15,498 bases of DNA from Christensenella sp. UBA1224 (GCA_002309235.1 DBXA01000089.1:1-15498); one strand, 5' to 3'. Positions 1 to 7,326 are shown, counted from the stretch's first letter. Translations and numbers: made by a program. Notes: generated by a model not told the origin, from the sequence alone.

Positions 1-8
1 CAGTCATC

Positions 9-728
9 TTAAAAACTGGGAGAGGCGGGAGCATCATCCGACCATGAACCAACATTAGAAGTTACACTGATACCCATTCCACTGCCACTATTATAACTTG
101 ATCCCAAAGCATAAGATGGATATGATGTCCCTGTGTAGTATGTCGTCCCTTCTGATGGATATGTTTTTGATCCCCTTACAAAATGTGTTCCTGAATCGAA
201 GGGAGTAGGCCAACTCTCTGAAAGACAAGAAGGATAATAGTATTTCGCTCCACCAGTATAGTATTCTACACTAATTTTGCTGACACTCACCGTACTATCA
301 GCAGATGTCCAAGAAAAGCTTGCCTTATAGTTCCGATAAAAGTTCCAGCCATTAATCGAATTCGTGTTTACAGTATAATTTGGCGAAGTTATTATATAAA
401 TTCCATTGGTAAAAAATATCGGTGCTCTTGAATTTACGTTATTCGGAATTATCGTTTCCAACTCTTTGTTATACGCAAATACGTACACAGGCATATCGTC
501 TTTTGAATAAGGATAGCAGACCAATGCACGACTTGCTTTATTCTTTTCGATACCATCCTTTCTAACAACCATCTTTGTCTCTTCAACTTGGAAAGATTCA
601 AAATTCTCGATATCATAGCCATTGGACCGTAAAACACTTTCAAGAGAAATTACTCTGTTATCTGCAGATACAGTTGATATGGATAAAACAAAAACGACTA
701 ACATTAATATCGTAACAATCTTTTTCAT
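9..728 (-). CDS. Secreted protein of unknown function, AT-rich gene
   Basis: Encodes 239 aa and is not recognised as a named family. The N-terminus is a typical signal peptide: MKK, then a hydrophobic run (IVTILMLVVFVLSIS), with likely cleavage after the VSA near residue 23, so the mature protein should be exported. The remainder has no membrane segment and is rich in Ser, Thr, Tyr and Gly, especially the last 80 residues (repeated YYTG, YPS and SSYNSGSG-like patches), suggesting a beta-rich extracellular fold. An in-frame ATG at 746 would add six residues, but AAGGAG at 738-743 lies 9 nt before the ATG at 728, so 728 is preferred. The gene is clearly more AT-rich than the metabolic genes of the window, suggesting separate ancestry. 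It lies just downstream of an Rhs remnant on the same strand, but no toxin or immunity role can be read from the sequence. Confidence 0.8.
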   Translation of the reverse strand: MKKIVTILMLVVFVLSISTVSADNRVISLESVLRSNGYDIENFESFQVEETKMVVRKDGIEKNKASRALVCYPYSKDDMPVYVFAYNKELETIIPNNVNSRAPIFFTNGIYIITSPNYTVNTNSINGWNFYRNYKASFSWTSADSTVSVSKISVEYYTGGAKYYYPSCLSESWPTPFDSGTHFVRGSKTYPSEGTTYYTGTSYPSYALGSSYNSGSGMGISVTSNVGSWSDDAPASPSF

Positions 729-737
729 TCCTTGCCA

Positions 738-743
738 CTCCTT
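738..743 (-). promoter_or_regulatory. RBS deciding the start of the secreted protein gene
   Basis: AAGGAG on the minus strand, 9 nt before the ATG at 728. It lies inside the longer reading frame that starts at 746, so the downstream ATG is the better start. Confidence 0.7.
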
Positions 744-837
744 CATTTCATATAATCAACACCAAGAAAGAAAACATTGAGTATTTTCCAATGGAATCTC
801 CTCCTTGCCCATATAATTCTGAAGATATAAACCAGCC

Positions 838-1244
838 TTATTTCCATAGCCCGTTCTCATCGTACAGGAAGGAGATCGTTTTGCTGTTATTTGACATACC
901 GGCGAGCTTGCGGCCTTCCCAGGCATACTGCTAGGTTCCGTATTGGCCGTCTTCTCCAGCCTGCCGTCCTTTCCGTATTGGAATGATACTACTTTCCCGG
1001 GATCGTTGTCCACCGTTTTGCTCGTGATCCTGCCGAAATCGTCATAGGCGAAGCTTACCGTGCTGCCGTTCCCGGTCGTCTCCGTAAGCGGCAGGTGCCG
1101 TCTGTCATTGGTAAACGTCCTCTGCGCGAGGGATACTTCGTCTTCCGGGTTTGTTCCGGTTATTACCTTTACCGCCGTGTTGTTCCCAAGGCTGTCGTAT
1201 TCCAGCGTTTTTGCATCACCTCGTATATATATTTTCCTCTCGTA
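838..1244 (-). pseudogene. Rhs/YD-repeat protein remnant, frameshifted
   Basis: Minus-strand translation from 1244 gives typical YD-repeat text: YDSLGNNTAVKVITG, then TETTGNGSTVSFAYDDFGRI, then VSFQYGKDGRLEK. At about 935-960 the repeat pattern moves to another frame, where QYAWEGRKLAGMSNNSKTI and SFLYDENGL continue the family pattern. That second frame is interrupted by TAG at 931-933 and ends at TAA 838-840, immediately after the YDENGL motif. The upstream edge is a TGA at 1245-1247. The piece is about 130 codons, whereas intact Rhs/RHS-repeat proteins exceed 1000 residues, and it lacks a start, a signal and a C-terminal toxin domain. It is therefore a decayed internal fragment. Intact Rhs proteins are large secreted or surface shells carrying polymorphic toxin tips. 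Recognition is from the repeat motif only. Confidence 0.75.
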
Positions 1245-1310
1245 TCAGGCACTCTCCTTACGAATAACCATTGACAGTACTTGCTCCATCCCCTTCCCGA
1301 CTCATTTATC

Positions 1311-1352
1311 TGACAACTGACAACTAAGAACCAACAACTAACGGCTGACAGT
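1311..1352. repeat. Degenerate heptanucleotide tandem repeat (6 units)
   Basis: Read on the plus strand in steps of seven: TGACAAC, TGACAAC, TAAGAAC, CAACAAC, TAACGGC, TGACAGT. The first two units are identical and the others keep the AAC-type core. The repeat lies between the Rhs remnant and the stop codon of the 53-codon gene stump, exactly where the neighbouring coding sequences break off. Heptanucleotide tandem arrays of this general kind are known in some bacteria as intergenic repeats; no function is implied. Confidence 0.65.
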
Positions 1353-1499
1353 GTACCATTCGCCACGGGAGTTTTTGCCGTGCAGAAGCTGATCTGTCAT
1401 GACGTACCTATGCTGCTCTCTTCCAAGATCGTACGCCTTCCCGTACGCGCTGCGCAGTGCCTTGATCTCGGCGCCCTTCAGATTCTCTGTCTTTTTCAT
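1338..1499 (-). pseudogene. Short 53-aa reading frame, probably a truncated gene
   Basis: An ATG at 1499 is preceded by a strong GGGAGGAG-type ribosome binding site at about 1508-1515 (8-nt spacing). It opens a 53-codon frame beginning MKKTENLKGAEIKALR and ending GEWYTVSR, then TAG at 1338-1340. The text is charged and helical at first, with plausible amino-acid composition and no membrane segment. The stop codon falls inside the heptanucleotide repeat, which suggests a longer gene was cut there by a rearrangement. The frame is too short for the usual long-ORF listing. No family is recognised. It could also be a genuine small protein, since the translation start is good. Confidence 0.45.
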
Positions 1500-1732
1500 A
1501 GCATATTCTCCTCCCATTGCCCGTATCTCATCGGATTGTTTCCGGCTGTTCTTTCACATATTGCCTTTCGATGCCATTTTAGAGGGGATATATGCATCCG
1601 GCAAGAAACAATCTTGCTTATTTGTCCCAAATCGAACAAAAAGGGCATATTTGACCCACTTTGGGAAGCTTACCAGTGTTTCCCGCATAAAGATAAAAGC
1701 GGCGCAAGAACCGTTCCTTATCGGGATCCGCT
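1500..1732. other. Gene-free spacer between TetR gene and the 53-aa frame
   Basis: Apart from the ribosome binding site at about 1508-1515, no gene, RNA or convincing promoter is seen here. On the minus strand just after the TetR stop there is an AAAGCGG ... CCGCTTT pairing (within about 1694-1735) with a long loop and a short T run. It could act as a weak terminator. Reading frames in this stretch look like chance openings. Confidence 0.4.
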
Positions 1733-2290
1733 TTACTGCCGGCCGACGCCGGGCCATTCCGACGCGAGCTTTTCAAGCATACGGAGGGTATTGCGCGCCT
1801 TTTGTTCAAAGGCTTCGGCATCATCATCGTAGAGATACCGGAAAAGCAGGCCAACACAGGCGCTTTTACAGAAAGCCGCCGCTTCCCGCTGCGCTTCCGG
1901 AGAGACTGGTTCTCCTTCGGCGTCAAAAAGCCATGCGGCAAGGGCCCATTCGTCATCTGAACGGTTGAAAAACATCTTTGCGAGCCGGTCCACGGGTATC
2001 CCTTCCGCCATGTGCTTCATGACGGGCCGATACCGTTTGCAGAAACCAAACAAGTATTCTTCCGCCTCCTGCCGGTCCGGGCATTCGGAAAGCCGCTGCC
2101 AGAATTCCCTCCAGCGGTATTCTGACCATGCGGAAAGCAGGTCATATATATCCATGTAGTGCCTGTAAAAGGTGCTTTGAGAGATGCCGGATCGCTCGAC
2201 GACAGCACGGACAGTGATCTTTGACAGCGGCTTCTTCCAAAGCATTTCTTCAAATATATCCAGTATCGCTTTCCCCGTCAGGTTTGCCAT
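1733..2290 (-). CDS. TetR/AcrR-family transcriptional regulator
   Basis: A 185-aa DNA-binding regulator. The N-terminal helix-turn-helix is clear at about residues 20-50: ITVRAVVERSGISQSTFYRHY is the classic TetR recognition segment, followed by helical text with no recognisable ligand-pocket signature. Length is normal for the family. An upstream in-frame ATG at 2314 would add eight residues, but GGGAGGAG at 2298-2305 sits 7 nt before the ATG at 2290, so that start is chosen. The gene starts 27 nt after the stop of the small secreted-protein gene, so the two are probably cotranscribed. TetR proteins usually repress neighbouring genes in a ligand-dependent way; the target and ligand here are unknown. 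Confidence 0.85.
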   Translation of the reverse strand: MANLTGKAILDIFEEMLWKKPLSKITVRAVVERSGISQSTFYRHYMDIYDLLSAWSEYRWREFWQRLSECPDRQEAEEYLFGFCKRYRPVMKHMAEGIPVDRLAKMFFNRSDDEWALAAWLFDAEGEPVSPEAQREAAAFCKSACVGLLFRYLYDDDAEAFEQKARNTLRMLEKLASEWPGVGRQ

Positions 2291-2297
2291 GGCCCGG

Positions 2298-2305
2298 CTC
2301 CTCCC
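2298..2305 (-). promoter_or_regulatory. RBS deciding the TetR start
   Basis: GGGAGGAG on the minus strand, 7 nt before the ATG at 2290. It rules against the longer frame starting at 2314. Confidence 0.7.
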
Positions 2306-2317
2306 TGTATCCAATAA

Positions 2318-2740
2318 TCAATAATACACTATACCGCTCGTTTTCGTCACATGCTCCAGCAGGTGCCCGTCGCCATCGTACACCTTTGCCGATACATATG
2401 TTCGATACTGGTAGCCGGAAGGTACACTCCAGGTTCCTCCGGCCAATGCAGACGTGTTATAAGCCGTCGCGGACCAGCTCTTGACGATGCGCCACACGCC
2501 GTCATCGTACTTCTGCAGTACGACAAGGATTGTCACCTTTCTCGTTTCTGTAGAAGGCTTTGGGGTTGCAGAACCAGAACTACTAGCCAATCCGCCATTG
2601 ATGCTAAGATTTGCATTTATATTTAAGAAATGTGAATACCGGTATAGATCTTCTTCAGCATAGGCAGAAAATGTCAGCATACTGACAAAAAAAATCACAA
2701 GTATAATTGCAAATATTTTATTATCATTTATTTTTTTCAT
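2318..2740 (-). CDS. Small secreted protein, beta-rich
   Basis: Encodes 140 aa. A signal peptide covers residues 1-28 (KK, then a hydrophobic run FAIILVIFFVSMLTF, ending AYA before EE). The mature part of about 110 residues carries the pattern YRYSHFLNINANLSI, then KVTILVVLQKYDDGVWRIVK followed by SWSA, then GYQYRTYVSAKVYDGDGHLLE. This resembles a widespread type of small exported Gram-positive protein with alternating beta strands; no firm family name is given. The 5' third (signal peptide) is very AT-rich while the 3' part is near the genomic average, with a change near 2580. An AAGGA ribosome binding site precedes the ATG at 2740. The gene follows the ECF sigma/anti-sigma pair by 82 bp, so it may be a target or cotranscribed product of that system. 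Confidence 0.8.
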   Translation of the reverse strand: MKKINDNKIFAIILVIFFVSMLTFSAYAEEDLYRYSHFLNINANLSINGGLASSSGSATPKPSTETRKVTILVVLQKYDDGVWRIVKSWSATAYNTSALAGGTWSVPSGYQYRTYVSAKVYDGDGHLLEHVTKTSGIVYY

Positions 2741-2822
2741 CGATATTTACCATCCTTTTCTTCTATTTGTAATCCTATTCCACTAATTCCAATACCGGTA
2801 CATGAGTAATAAAACATTCTCT

Positions 2823-3638
2823 TTATCTCACAAACCCAACACTCTCAATAATCTTTATTATTTCATCAGGTGAAGAAATCCCTCCTTTTATTTCGGCACA
2901 GCTGATTGTCAATAGCATTTCTCCTTCTACCCATGATGCCATACATTCTTTATCAGCTTCAATTATAAACACCTCTTTTCCACTGGATGTTTTTATACTG
3001 TATGTGATTGCCTCTTCATCATCCAAACTTACCACATCATGTTCATGAGATTCAGAAAATGTCAGAAATCCTCCGTTCTCATTTCTATAAACAACAAACC
3101 TCCCATCAGAACTTATATTCTCAAATGTAAACCTTTCCGGTACATATGCAGGAAAAAAACTTCCCTGCCATTCTTCCGGAGCTTTTACACATACAGTATC
3201 ATTACCCGGTATAATACCCTCTTCCTGATCCGGCGTATCTATCCTGGCAAGGCTGATATCTACATGCCCTTCCCCGAAGCTGAGCAGCAGCCGGTTCAGG
3301 GATTCACGTACAGGCTCCGAAGCAGCGGCGGCTATCGTAGTACCCACCGCAGCGAGCAGCAGGATGCATGCCGCGGATGCCGCGATCCTGCATAGAAATG
3401 ACCGCCGCTTCTCCCGGCGCTCCCGCTTCTCTTTCTCCGCCTGCTGCCGTTCATATTTCCCGATCGCCCGCTCCCAGGCGGATCGGGCGGCTTTTTCCTC
3501 CTCCTCCGTCAGTTCCCGGCCGCCTTCCTCCACAAGGCTTTTTATCTGCGCCTCATCCTGCAGGCGCAGCGCGGCCCGGAGAACGGCATCAAGGTATTCC
3601 TCTTTCAGCCCTTCCAGGTCCGGTTCATATCGTTTCAA
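2823..3638 (-). CDS. Membrane anti-sigma-type protein (DUF4367-like sensor domain)
   Basis: Encodes 271 aa and is likely the regulatory partner of the ECF sigma factor encoded just upstream. Residues 1-80 are charged, helical and presumably cytoplasmic (EYLDAVLRAALRLQDEA, and the basic stretch EKRERREKRR). One transmembrane helix lies at about 83-106. The extracytoplasmic part (about 107-271) ends in a domain resembling DUF4367, with YVPERFTFENISSDGR and a C-terminal IKIIESVGFVR. The start is TTG at 3636-3638; its TTGA overlaps the sigma stop (TGA 3635-3637), and AGGAGG lies 7 nt upstream, indicating translational coupling. No ATG in this frame fits. Base composition changes near 3235 (about residue 134): the cytoplasmic and membrane part is GC-rich, the outer domain AT-rich. 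A direct inhibitory role is inferred from gene order, not from a recognised zinc-finger anti-sigma motif. Confidence 0.75.
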   Translation of the reverse strand: MKRYEPDLEGLKEEYLDAVLRAALRLQDEAQIKSLVEEGGRELTEEEEKAARSAWERAIGKYERQQAEKEKRERREKRRSFLCRIAASAACILLLAAVGTTIAAAASEPVRESLNRLLLSFGEGHVDISLARIDTPDQEEGIIPGNDTVCVKAPEEWQGSFFPAYVPERFTFENISSDGRFVVYRNENGGFLTFSESHEHDVVSLDDEEAITYSIKTSSGKEVFIIEADKECMASWVEGEMLLTISCAEIKGGISSPDEIIKIIESVGFVR

Positions 3639-4198
3639 TCTCCATCCTCCTCTCTGTACAGGGTCTTCCGCAGCCGTTCCCTCGCCCTGCGGATATACGT
3701 ATGCACGCTTGTTTCCGCTATGCCGGTCAGGGACGCGATGCTGCGGTAATCCATATCCGTCCAGATCTTCAGGAGCAGCGCGTCCCGCTCCTTCGGGGGC
3801 AGCTTGCCGATATCGGCCCTGACCCGCGCAAAATCCTCCCGCCGGAGGACGGCATCCTCCGGGTCTTCCTGTGTGAGCATCCGCTCGGCCGCGCGTTCAT
3901 CCCACGGGACGCGGACCTCCCTTTCCCTCTTCTGATCACGCAGGAACTGGTAGGCGCAGTTCCGCACAATCGTCACGATATAAATAGGGCGTTTGTTGTC
4001 CTCCAGACCGCGGAGCTTCGATACCGCCTTTACAAGGCTCAGGCAGGCTTCCGAAAACACCTCTTCCCTCATCTCAAGATCATTCACGTAACGGCGGGTT
4101 TCTTTCCAGATAAAGGAATGGTATTCCCCGTAGAATTCCTCCAGAAAAGCTTTTTCCTCTCTCCCAAGCGCCGCGCGCCTTTTCGAGGCCTTTTTCAT
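3635..4198 (-). CDS. ECF-type RNA polymerase sigma factor (sigma-70 family)
   Basis: Encodes 187 aa, the usual ECF length. The region 2 domain spans about residues 20-90 (EFYGEYHSFIWKETRRYV, then REEVFSEACLSLVKAV, then YIVTIVRNCAYQFLRDQKR). A linker of about 40 residues follows, then region 4 at about 128-178 with its helix-turn-helix (LPPKERDALLLKIW, then YRSIASLTGIAETSVHTYIRR). It would direct RNA polymerase to a small regulon in response to an envelope signal sensed by the overlapping membrane protein. The ATG at 4198 has a GGGAGGGG ribosome binding site about 12 nt away, slightly far. No clear sigma-A or autoregulated ECF promoter was identified in the spacer upstream. Good confidence in the family; the regulon is unknown. 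Confidence 0.88.
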   Translation of the reverse strand: MKKASKRRAALGREEKAFLEEFYGEYHSFIWKETRRYVNDLEMREEVFSEACLSLVKAVSKLRGLEDNKRPIYIVTIVRNCAYQFLRDQKREREVRVPWDERAAERMLTQEDPEDAVLRREDFARVRADIGKLPPKERDALLLKIWTDMDYRSIASLTGIAETSVHTYIRRARERLRKTLYREEDGD

Positions 4199-4364
4199 CT
4201 TTTCTTTTTACCCCTCCCCACGCCCTGAAAAGCCTGAAAATACAGGTTTTTTATCGTTCTCCGGCGGGATCGCGCCATTTTTTTCGTTTCCTTTTCTATT
4301 TCCGTCTTCTATATATATAAGATGAAATTCACGCGCGAAATCAGACAGGTTTTTCACGGTTTAC
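4199..4364. other. Spacer upstream of the ECF sigma gene
   Basis: Contains an A/T-rich TATATATATA stretch at about 4310-4319 that could serve as a minus-strand -10 region, but no matching -35 hexamer is convincing. Together with the terminator next to it, it separates the sigma gene from the leuA operon by 326 bp. No gene is seen. Confidence 0.35.
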
Positions 4365-4421
4365 AAAAAAATAACGTTCCCCCGCGCTTTGGCCATACCG
4401 CCTCCGCACGGGAAGGAACGC
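4365..4421 (-). terminator. Rho-independent terminator of the leuA operon
   Basis: On the minus strand GCGTTCC, a 2-nt bulge and CCCGTGC pair with GCGCGGG and GGAACGT around an 18-nt loop, a stem of 14 pairs (G-U included). It is followed by TATTTTTTTG. It lies about 100 nt after the stop of the last gene of the unit (4525). Confidence 0.85.
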
Positions 4422-4524
4422 ATTTATCTGAGGACGGGCGGCGCAAAAGCGCCCGGTCCGGAAATCACATCGGGACCTCAGGCCGGAAAGGTGTCCGGCT
4501 GCAGATCCGGTCTTTATGCCGTCT

Positions 4525-5592
4525 TTATTTGAATTCCTCGCAGGCCCTGATATACGCCTCGATATTCTCCCATGGCACCTCCGGCTCAAGGAGATGTGTC
4601 GGGCAGCATACGAGGCCGCCCTTGTCCCCGGCGATCTCCAGGTTTTCGAACACCTTCCTGCGCACGCCATCCGGGGTTTCGAAGGGCATCACGGTCTGGG
4701 TGCCTATGGTGCCGTTGAAGGAGAGCACATCGCCGTACATATCGTGTATCTTTTTGAAATCCATGCACTCGGGCTGTACGGGGTTGAGCACGTCCACGCC
4801 GGCATCGATGAGCTCCGGGATAAAGGGCTCCACGTAGCCGCAGGAATGGTACAGGACTATGATATCCGGTTTTTCCTTCCGCGCCGCCTCTATGACCCTT
4901 TTAAGCCTGGGCTTCAGGTAGGTGCGGTACATATCGATGGACATCATGATGGTGCGCTGCATGCCGATATCATCGCCCAGGAACAGCAGATCGCAGCCCG
5001 CCTTCGCGTAGCGCGCTGCCCTTTCGCAGGAGTTTTCGGTGACGCGGTCCAGGATGTAATCCGCCTTCTCATCCTCGTCCATCATGTCTTCCATGAGCTC
5101 GAGCATGCCGCGCATGTACCAGGATTGTTCCCATATGGTGCACTGCATATTGCCCATGGCGGCGAGGCCCTGCGCGTGTATCGCCTCCACCTGCGGCTTC
5201 TGGTGGGAATAATCGGCCTTCGTATAATCCGGGAAGGGGTATTCCTTCATCTCCTCCAGGGTCTCGCATGCGTTCAGCGGGTTGCGCATATAGGTCATGT
5301 GCTTGGCGGCCTCGCTGCCCGGCTCGTGGCCGACGCCGTAGATATCGATGGTGCCGCCTGGCTTGAGATCCGGTATGTACTTCAGGAACCTGCCTGTATC
5401 CATATCCTCCGGCCTCAGTTTTCCATCCGAAACGTTTTTCCAGGAGAAACCGTAATAGTCTCCCGGCCACAGGTCAGAACCGGTCACCTGCCTGAACTTT
5501 TCCATCAGCGCAGGACACAGACTGAATTCCACCGGGGCTTTTTCGTAACCCTTCCGGCGGTACAGTGAAAGCAGATTTTCTCTTTTATTCAC
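4525..5592 (-). CDS. Uroporphyrinogen decarboxylase-superfamily protein (MtaA/CmuA-like methyltransferase branch)
   Basis: A 355-aa TIM-barrel protein of the URO-D superfamily. True HemE signatures such as the N-terminal RQAGRY motif are absent. Residues that could bind zinc as in corrinoid:coenzyme M-type methyltransferases are present: H249 and C251 in YHSCGY, plus C329/C330 in VCCPTHLL. A methyl-transfer role is therefore more likely than haem synthesis; the substrate is unknown. Other family-like text is GCDLLFLGDDIG, then ELIDAGVDVLNPVQPECMD. A GTG at 5601 opens the longest frame, but AAGGGG at 5601-5606 fits the second GTG at 5592 (8-nt spacing), so 5592 is chosen. The gene begins 22 nt after the leuA stop, is followed by a strong terminator, and so sits in a leucine-regulated operon. 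No corrinoid protein gene is in the window. Confidence 0.8.
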   Translation of the reverse strand: MNKRENLLSLYRRKGYEKAPVEFSLCPALMEKFRQVTGSDLWPGDYYGFSWKNVSDGKLRPEDMDTGRFLKYIPDLKPGGTIDIYGVGHEPGSEAAKHMTYMRNPLNACETLEEMKEYPFPDYTKADYSHQKPQVEAIHAQGLAAMGNMQCTIWEQSWYMRGMLELMEDMMDEDEKADYILDRVTENSCERAARYAKAGCDLLFLGDDIGMQRTIMMSIDMYRTYLKPRLKRVIEAARKEKPDIIVLYHSCGYVEPFIPELIDAGVDVLNPVQPECMDFKKIHDMYGDVLSFNGTIGTQTVMPFETPDGVRRKVFENLEIAGDKGGLVCCPTHLLEPEVPWENIEAYIRACEEFK

Positions 5593-5600
5593 GATCTTCA

Positions 5601-5606
5601 CCCCTT
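5601..5606 (-). promoter_or_regulatory. RBS deciding the URO-D family gene start
   Basis: AAGGGG on the minus strand, 8 nt before the GTG at 5592. The outer GTG at 5601 overlaps this site and would leave no spacing. Confidence 0.6.
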
Positions 5607-5614
5607 TAAGACTT

Positions 5615-7303
5615 CTATATGACCTTCAGGTTCATGTCGGAACGGAAAGCGCGGTTGATGGCGCTGAGCACGCCCTTGATGGATGCGACGGAAACGTTCC
5701 CGTCTATGCCCACGCCGAAAAAGCTCTCCCCATGGTGCAGGAGCTCGATATAAGCGCAGGCCCGGGCATCGGAGCCGGATCCTATCGCGTGCTCATGGTA
5801 GGATGCGAACTCGAAATCGTTCAGGTGCACCTGCTTCATCGCGGAGAAGAAGGCGTCGATGGGGCCGTTCCCTTCGCCCCGCAGGCTGCGGATATCCCCT
5901 CCCGTCTCGATCAGGCCCTCAAACACCACGCTCGAATGCCCGTCATGGGCGCCCTGCTCGAGGATCGAATGCCTTATCAGGCGGTAAGGCGCGTTGATAT
6001 CGCAGTATTCGCTCAGGAACAGGCTCAGGAGCCTCTCCGGCGGCAGCTCCGCGCCGGTCCTGTCCGCAAGCTCCTTCACCAGCTTACCGAATTCCGGCTG
6101 CATGCGCCTGGGCATATCATAGCCCGCGTATTCCCGCAGCAGGAAGGCGGCCCCGCCCTTGCCGCTCTGGGAATTGATGCGTATGATGGGCTCGTATTCC
6201 CGGCCCACATCCCTGGGGTTCACGGGCAGGTAGGGCATGTCCCATATATCGTCCTTCTTGTTGGCCAGGTTGTCGAAGCCCTTCTTGATGGCGTCCTGGT
6301 GGGTGCCGGAAAAGGCCGTAAAGACCAGCTCACCGGAATAGGGCTCCCTGTCGTATACATGCATGCGGGTAGTACGCTCGAAGACATGCCTTAAGTCGTT
6401 CATGTGGGAGAAATCGAGCCCCGGGTCGATCCCATGGGTGAACAGGTTCATCGCCACGGTGATGATATCCACATTGCCGGTGCGCTCCCCGTTGCCGAAA
6501 AGGGTGCCCTCCACCCTGTCCGCCCCCGCCAGAAGCGCCAGCTCCGCCGCCGCTACGCCCGTCCCCCTGTCATTGTGGGGATGAACGCCCAAAAGATACC
6601 TTTCCCTGTCGGGAAGATGGCGTATCATATACTCTATCCTGTCCGCGAACTGGTTTGGCATGCTCCTTTCCACGGTGGCGGGCAGGTTGAGTATCAGCTT
6701 ATGCCCCCTGTCCGCGCCGAAGGCATCCAGCATCGCCGTGCATACCTCCAGGGCGAATTCCGGCTCCGTATCGGTAAAGGATTCCGGCGCGAACATGAAG
6801 CGTATGCCCTCCTTCTTCCCGGCGCAGGAGCGCATGAGGGCTGCCGCGTGCTCCAGCCTGCGGATCATCGTCTTCTTATCCGTCCGGTATACCACATCCC
6901 GGAAGAAGGGGGAAGTGTTCATGTACAGGTGCACCAGCACGTTCTTCGCGCCTTCCACGGCCAGGAAGGTGCGCTCGATCAGATCGTCCCTCGCGGGGGT
7001 CAGTACCTGTATGGTGACGTCGTCGGGTATGACCTCCCCTTCTATCATGGTGCGCACGGTCTTAAATTCCGTATCGTTGGCGGAAGGATAGGCCACCTCT
7101 ATCTCCTTGAAGCCTGTCTCCACAAGCTTTGTGAAAAACTCCAGCTTTTCCTGCACGCTCATGGGCTCGCTCAGCGCCTGGTTCCCGTCCCGCAGGTCTG
7201 TGGAGCACCATATGGGGCTTTTCGTTATAACGCGCCCCGGCCACTGCCTGTCCGGAAGGTCAATGGCGGGATAGGCCGCGTATCTGTAGCCGGAAGGTTT
7301 CAT
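5615..7303 (-). CDS. leuA: 2-isopropylmalate synthase (LeuA, long type-2 form)
   Basis: A 562-aa cytoplasmic enzyme catalysing the first committed step of leucine synthesis: acetyl-CoA plus 2-oxoisovalerate gives 2-isopropylmalate. The HMGL-like TIM barrel begins with STDLRDGNQAL (about 34-44; D36/D39 near the metal). The metal-binding HPHNDRG lies at 241-247, and the characteristic SGTHQDAIKKGFDN follows further on. The C-terminal leucine-sensing LeuA dimer domain (about 430-555) contains SVVFEGLIETGGD and the glycine-rich VGIDGNVSVASIKGV. Length and the ITKSPIWCSTDLRDGNQ start match the long LeuA type rather than the ~510-aa type. ATG at 7303 has AAGGGA about 9 nt upstream. Expression is expected to be controlled by the leucine T-box in the 5' leader, with feedback by leucine on the enzyme. 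It is cotranscribed with the URO-D family gene. Confidence 0.95.
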   Translation of the reverse strand: MKPSGYRYAAYPAIDLPDRQWPGRVITKSPIWCSTDLRDGNQALSEPMSVQEKLEFFTKLVETGFKEIEVAYPSANDTEFKTVRTMIEGEVIPDDVTIQVLTPARDDLIERTFLAVEGAKNVLVHLYMNTSPFFRDVVYRTDKKTMIRRLEHAAALMRSCAGKKEGIRFMFAPESFTDTEPEFALEVCTAMLDAFGADRGHKLILNLPATVERSMPNQFADRIEYMIRHLPDRERYLLGVHPHNDRGTGVAAAELALLAGADRVEGTLFGNGERTGNVDIITVAMNLFTHGIDPGLDFSHMNDLRHVFERTTRMHVYDREPYSGELVFTAFSGTHQDAIKKGFDNLANKKDDIWDMPYLPVNPRDVGREYEPIIRINSQSGKGGAAFLLREYAGYDMPRRMQPEFGKLVKELADRTGAELPPERLLSLFLSEYCDINAPYRLIRHSILEQGAHDGHSSVVFEGLIETGGDIRSLRGEGNGPIDAFFSAMKQVHLNDFEFASYHEHAIGSGSDARACAYIELLHHGESFFGVGIDGNVSVASIKGVLSAINRAFRSDMNLKVI

Positions 7304-7326
7304 GCACGATCGTTCCCTTCAGATAT

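Noticed and set aside
766..801. Possible tiny leader peptide with AAGGAGGAG and TTG start
   Set aside because: Eleven codons with a non-ATG start and no attenuator nearby; likely chance in the decayed region.
4227..4252. Plus-strand hairpin AGCCTG/CAGGTT with T run
   Set aside because: Only six pairs including a wobble, and no plus-strand transcript is expected there.
4270..4291. GGAAAC ... CGATC on the minus strand as an autoregulated ECF promoter
   Set aside because: The spacer of about 13 nt is too short for typical ECF promoters and the -10 match is poor.
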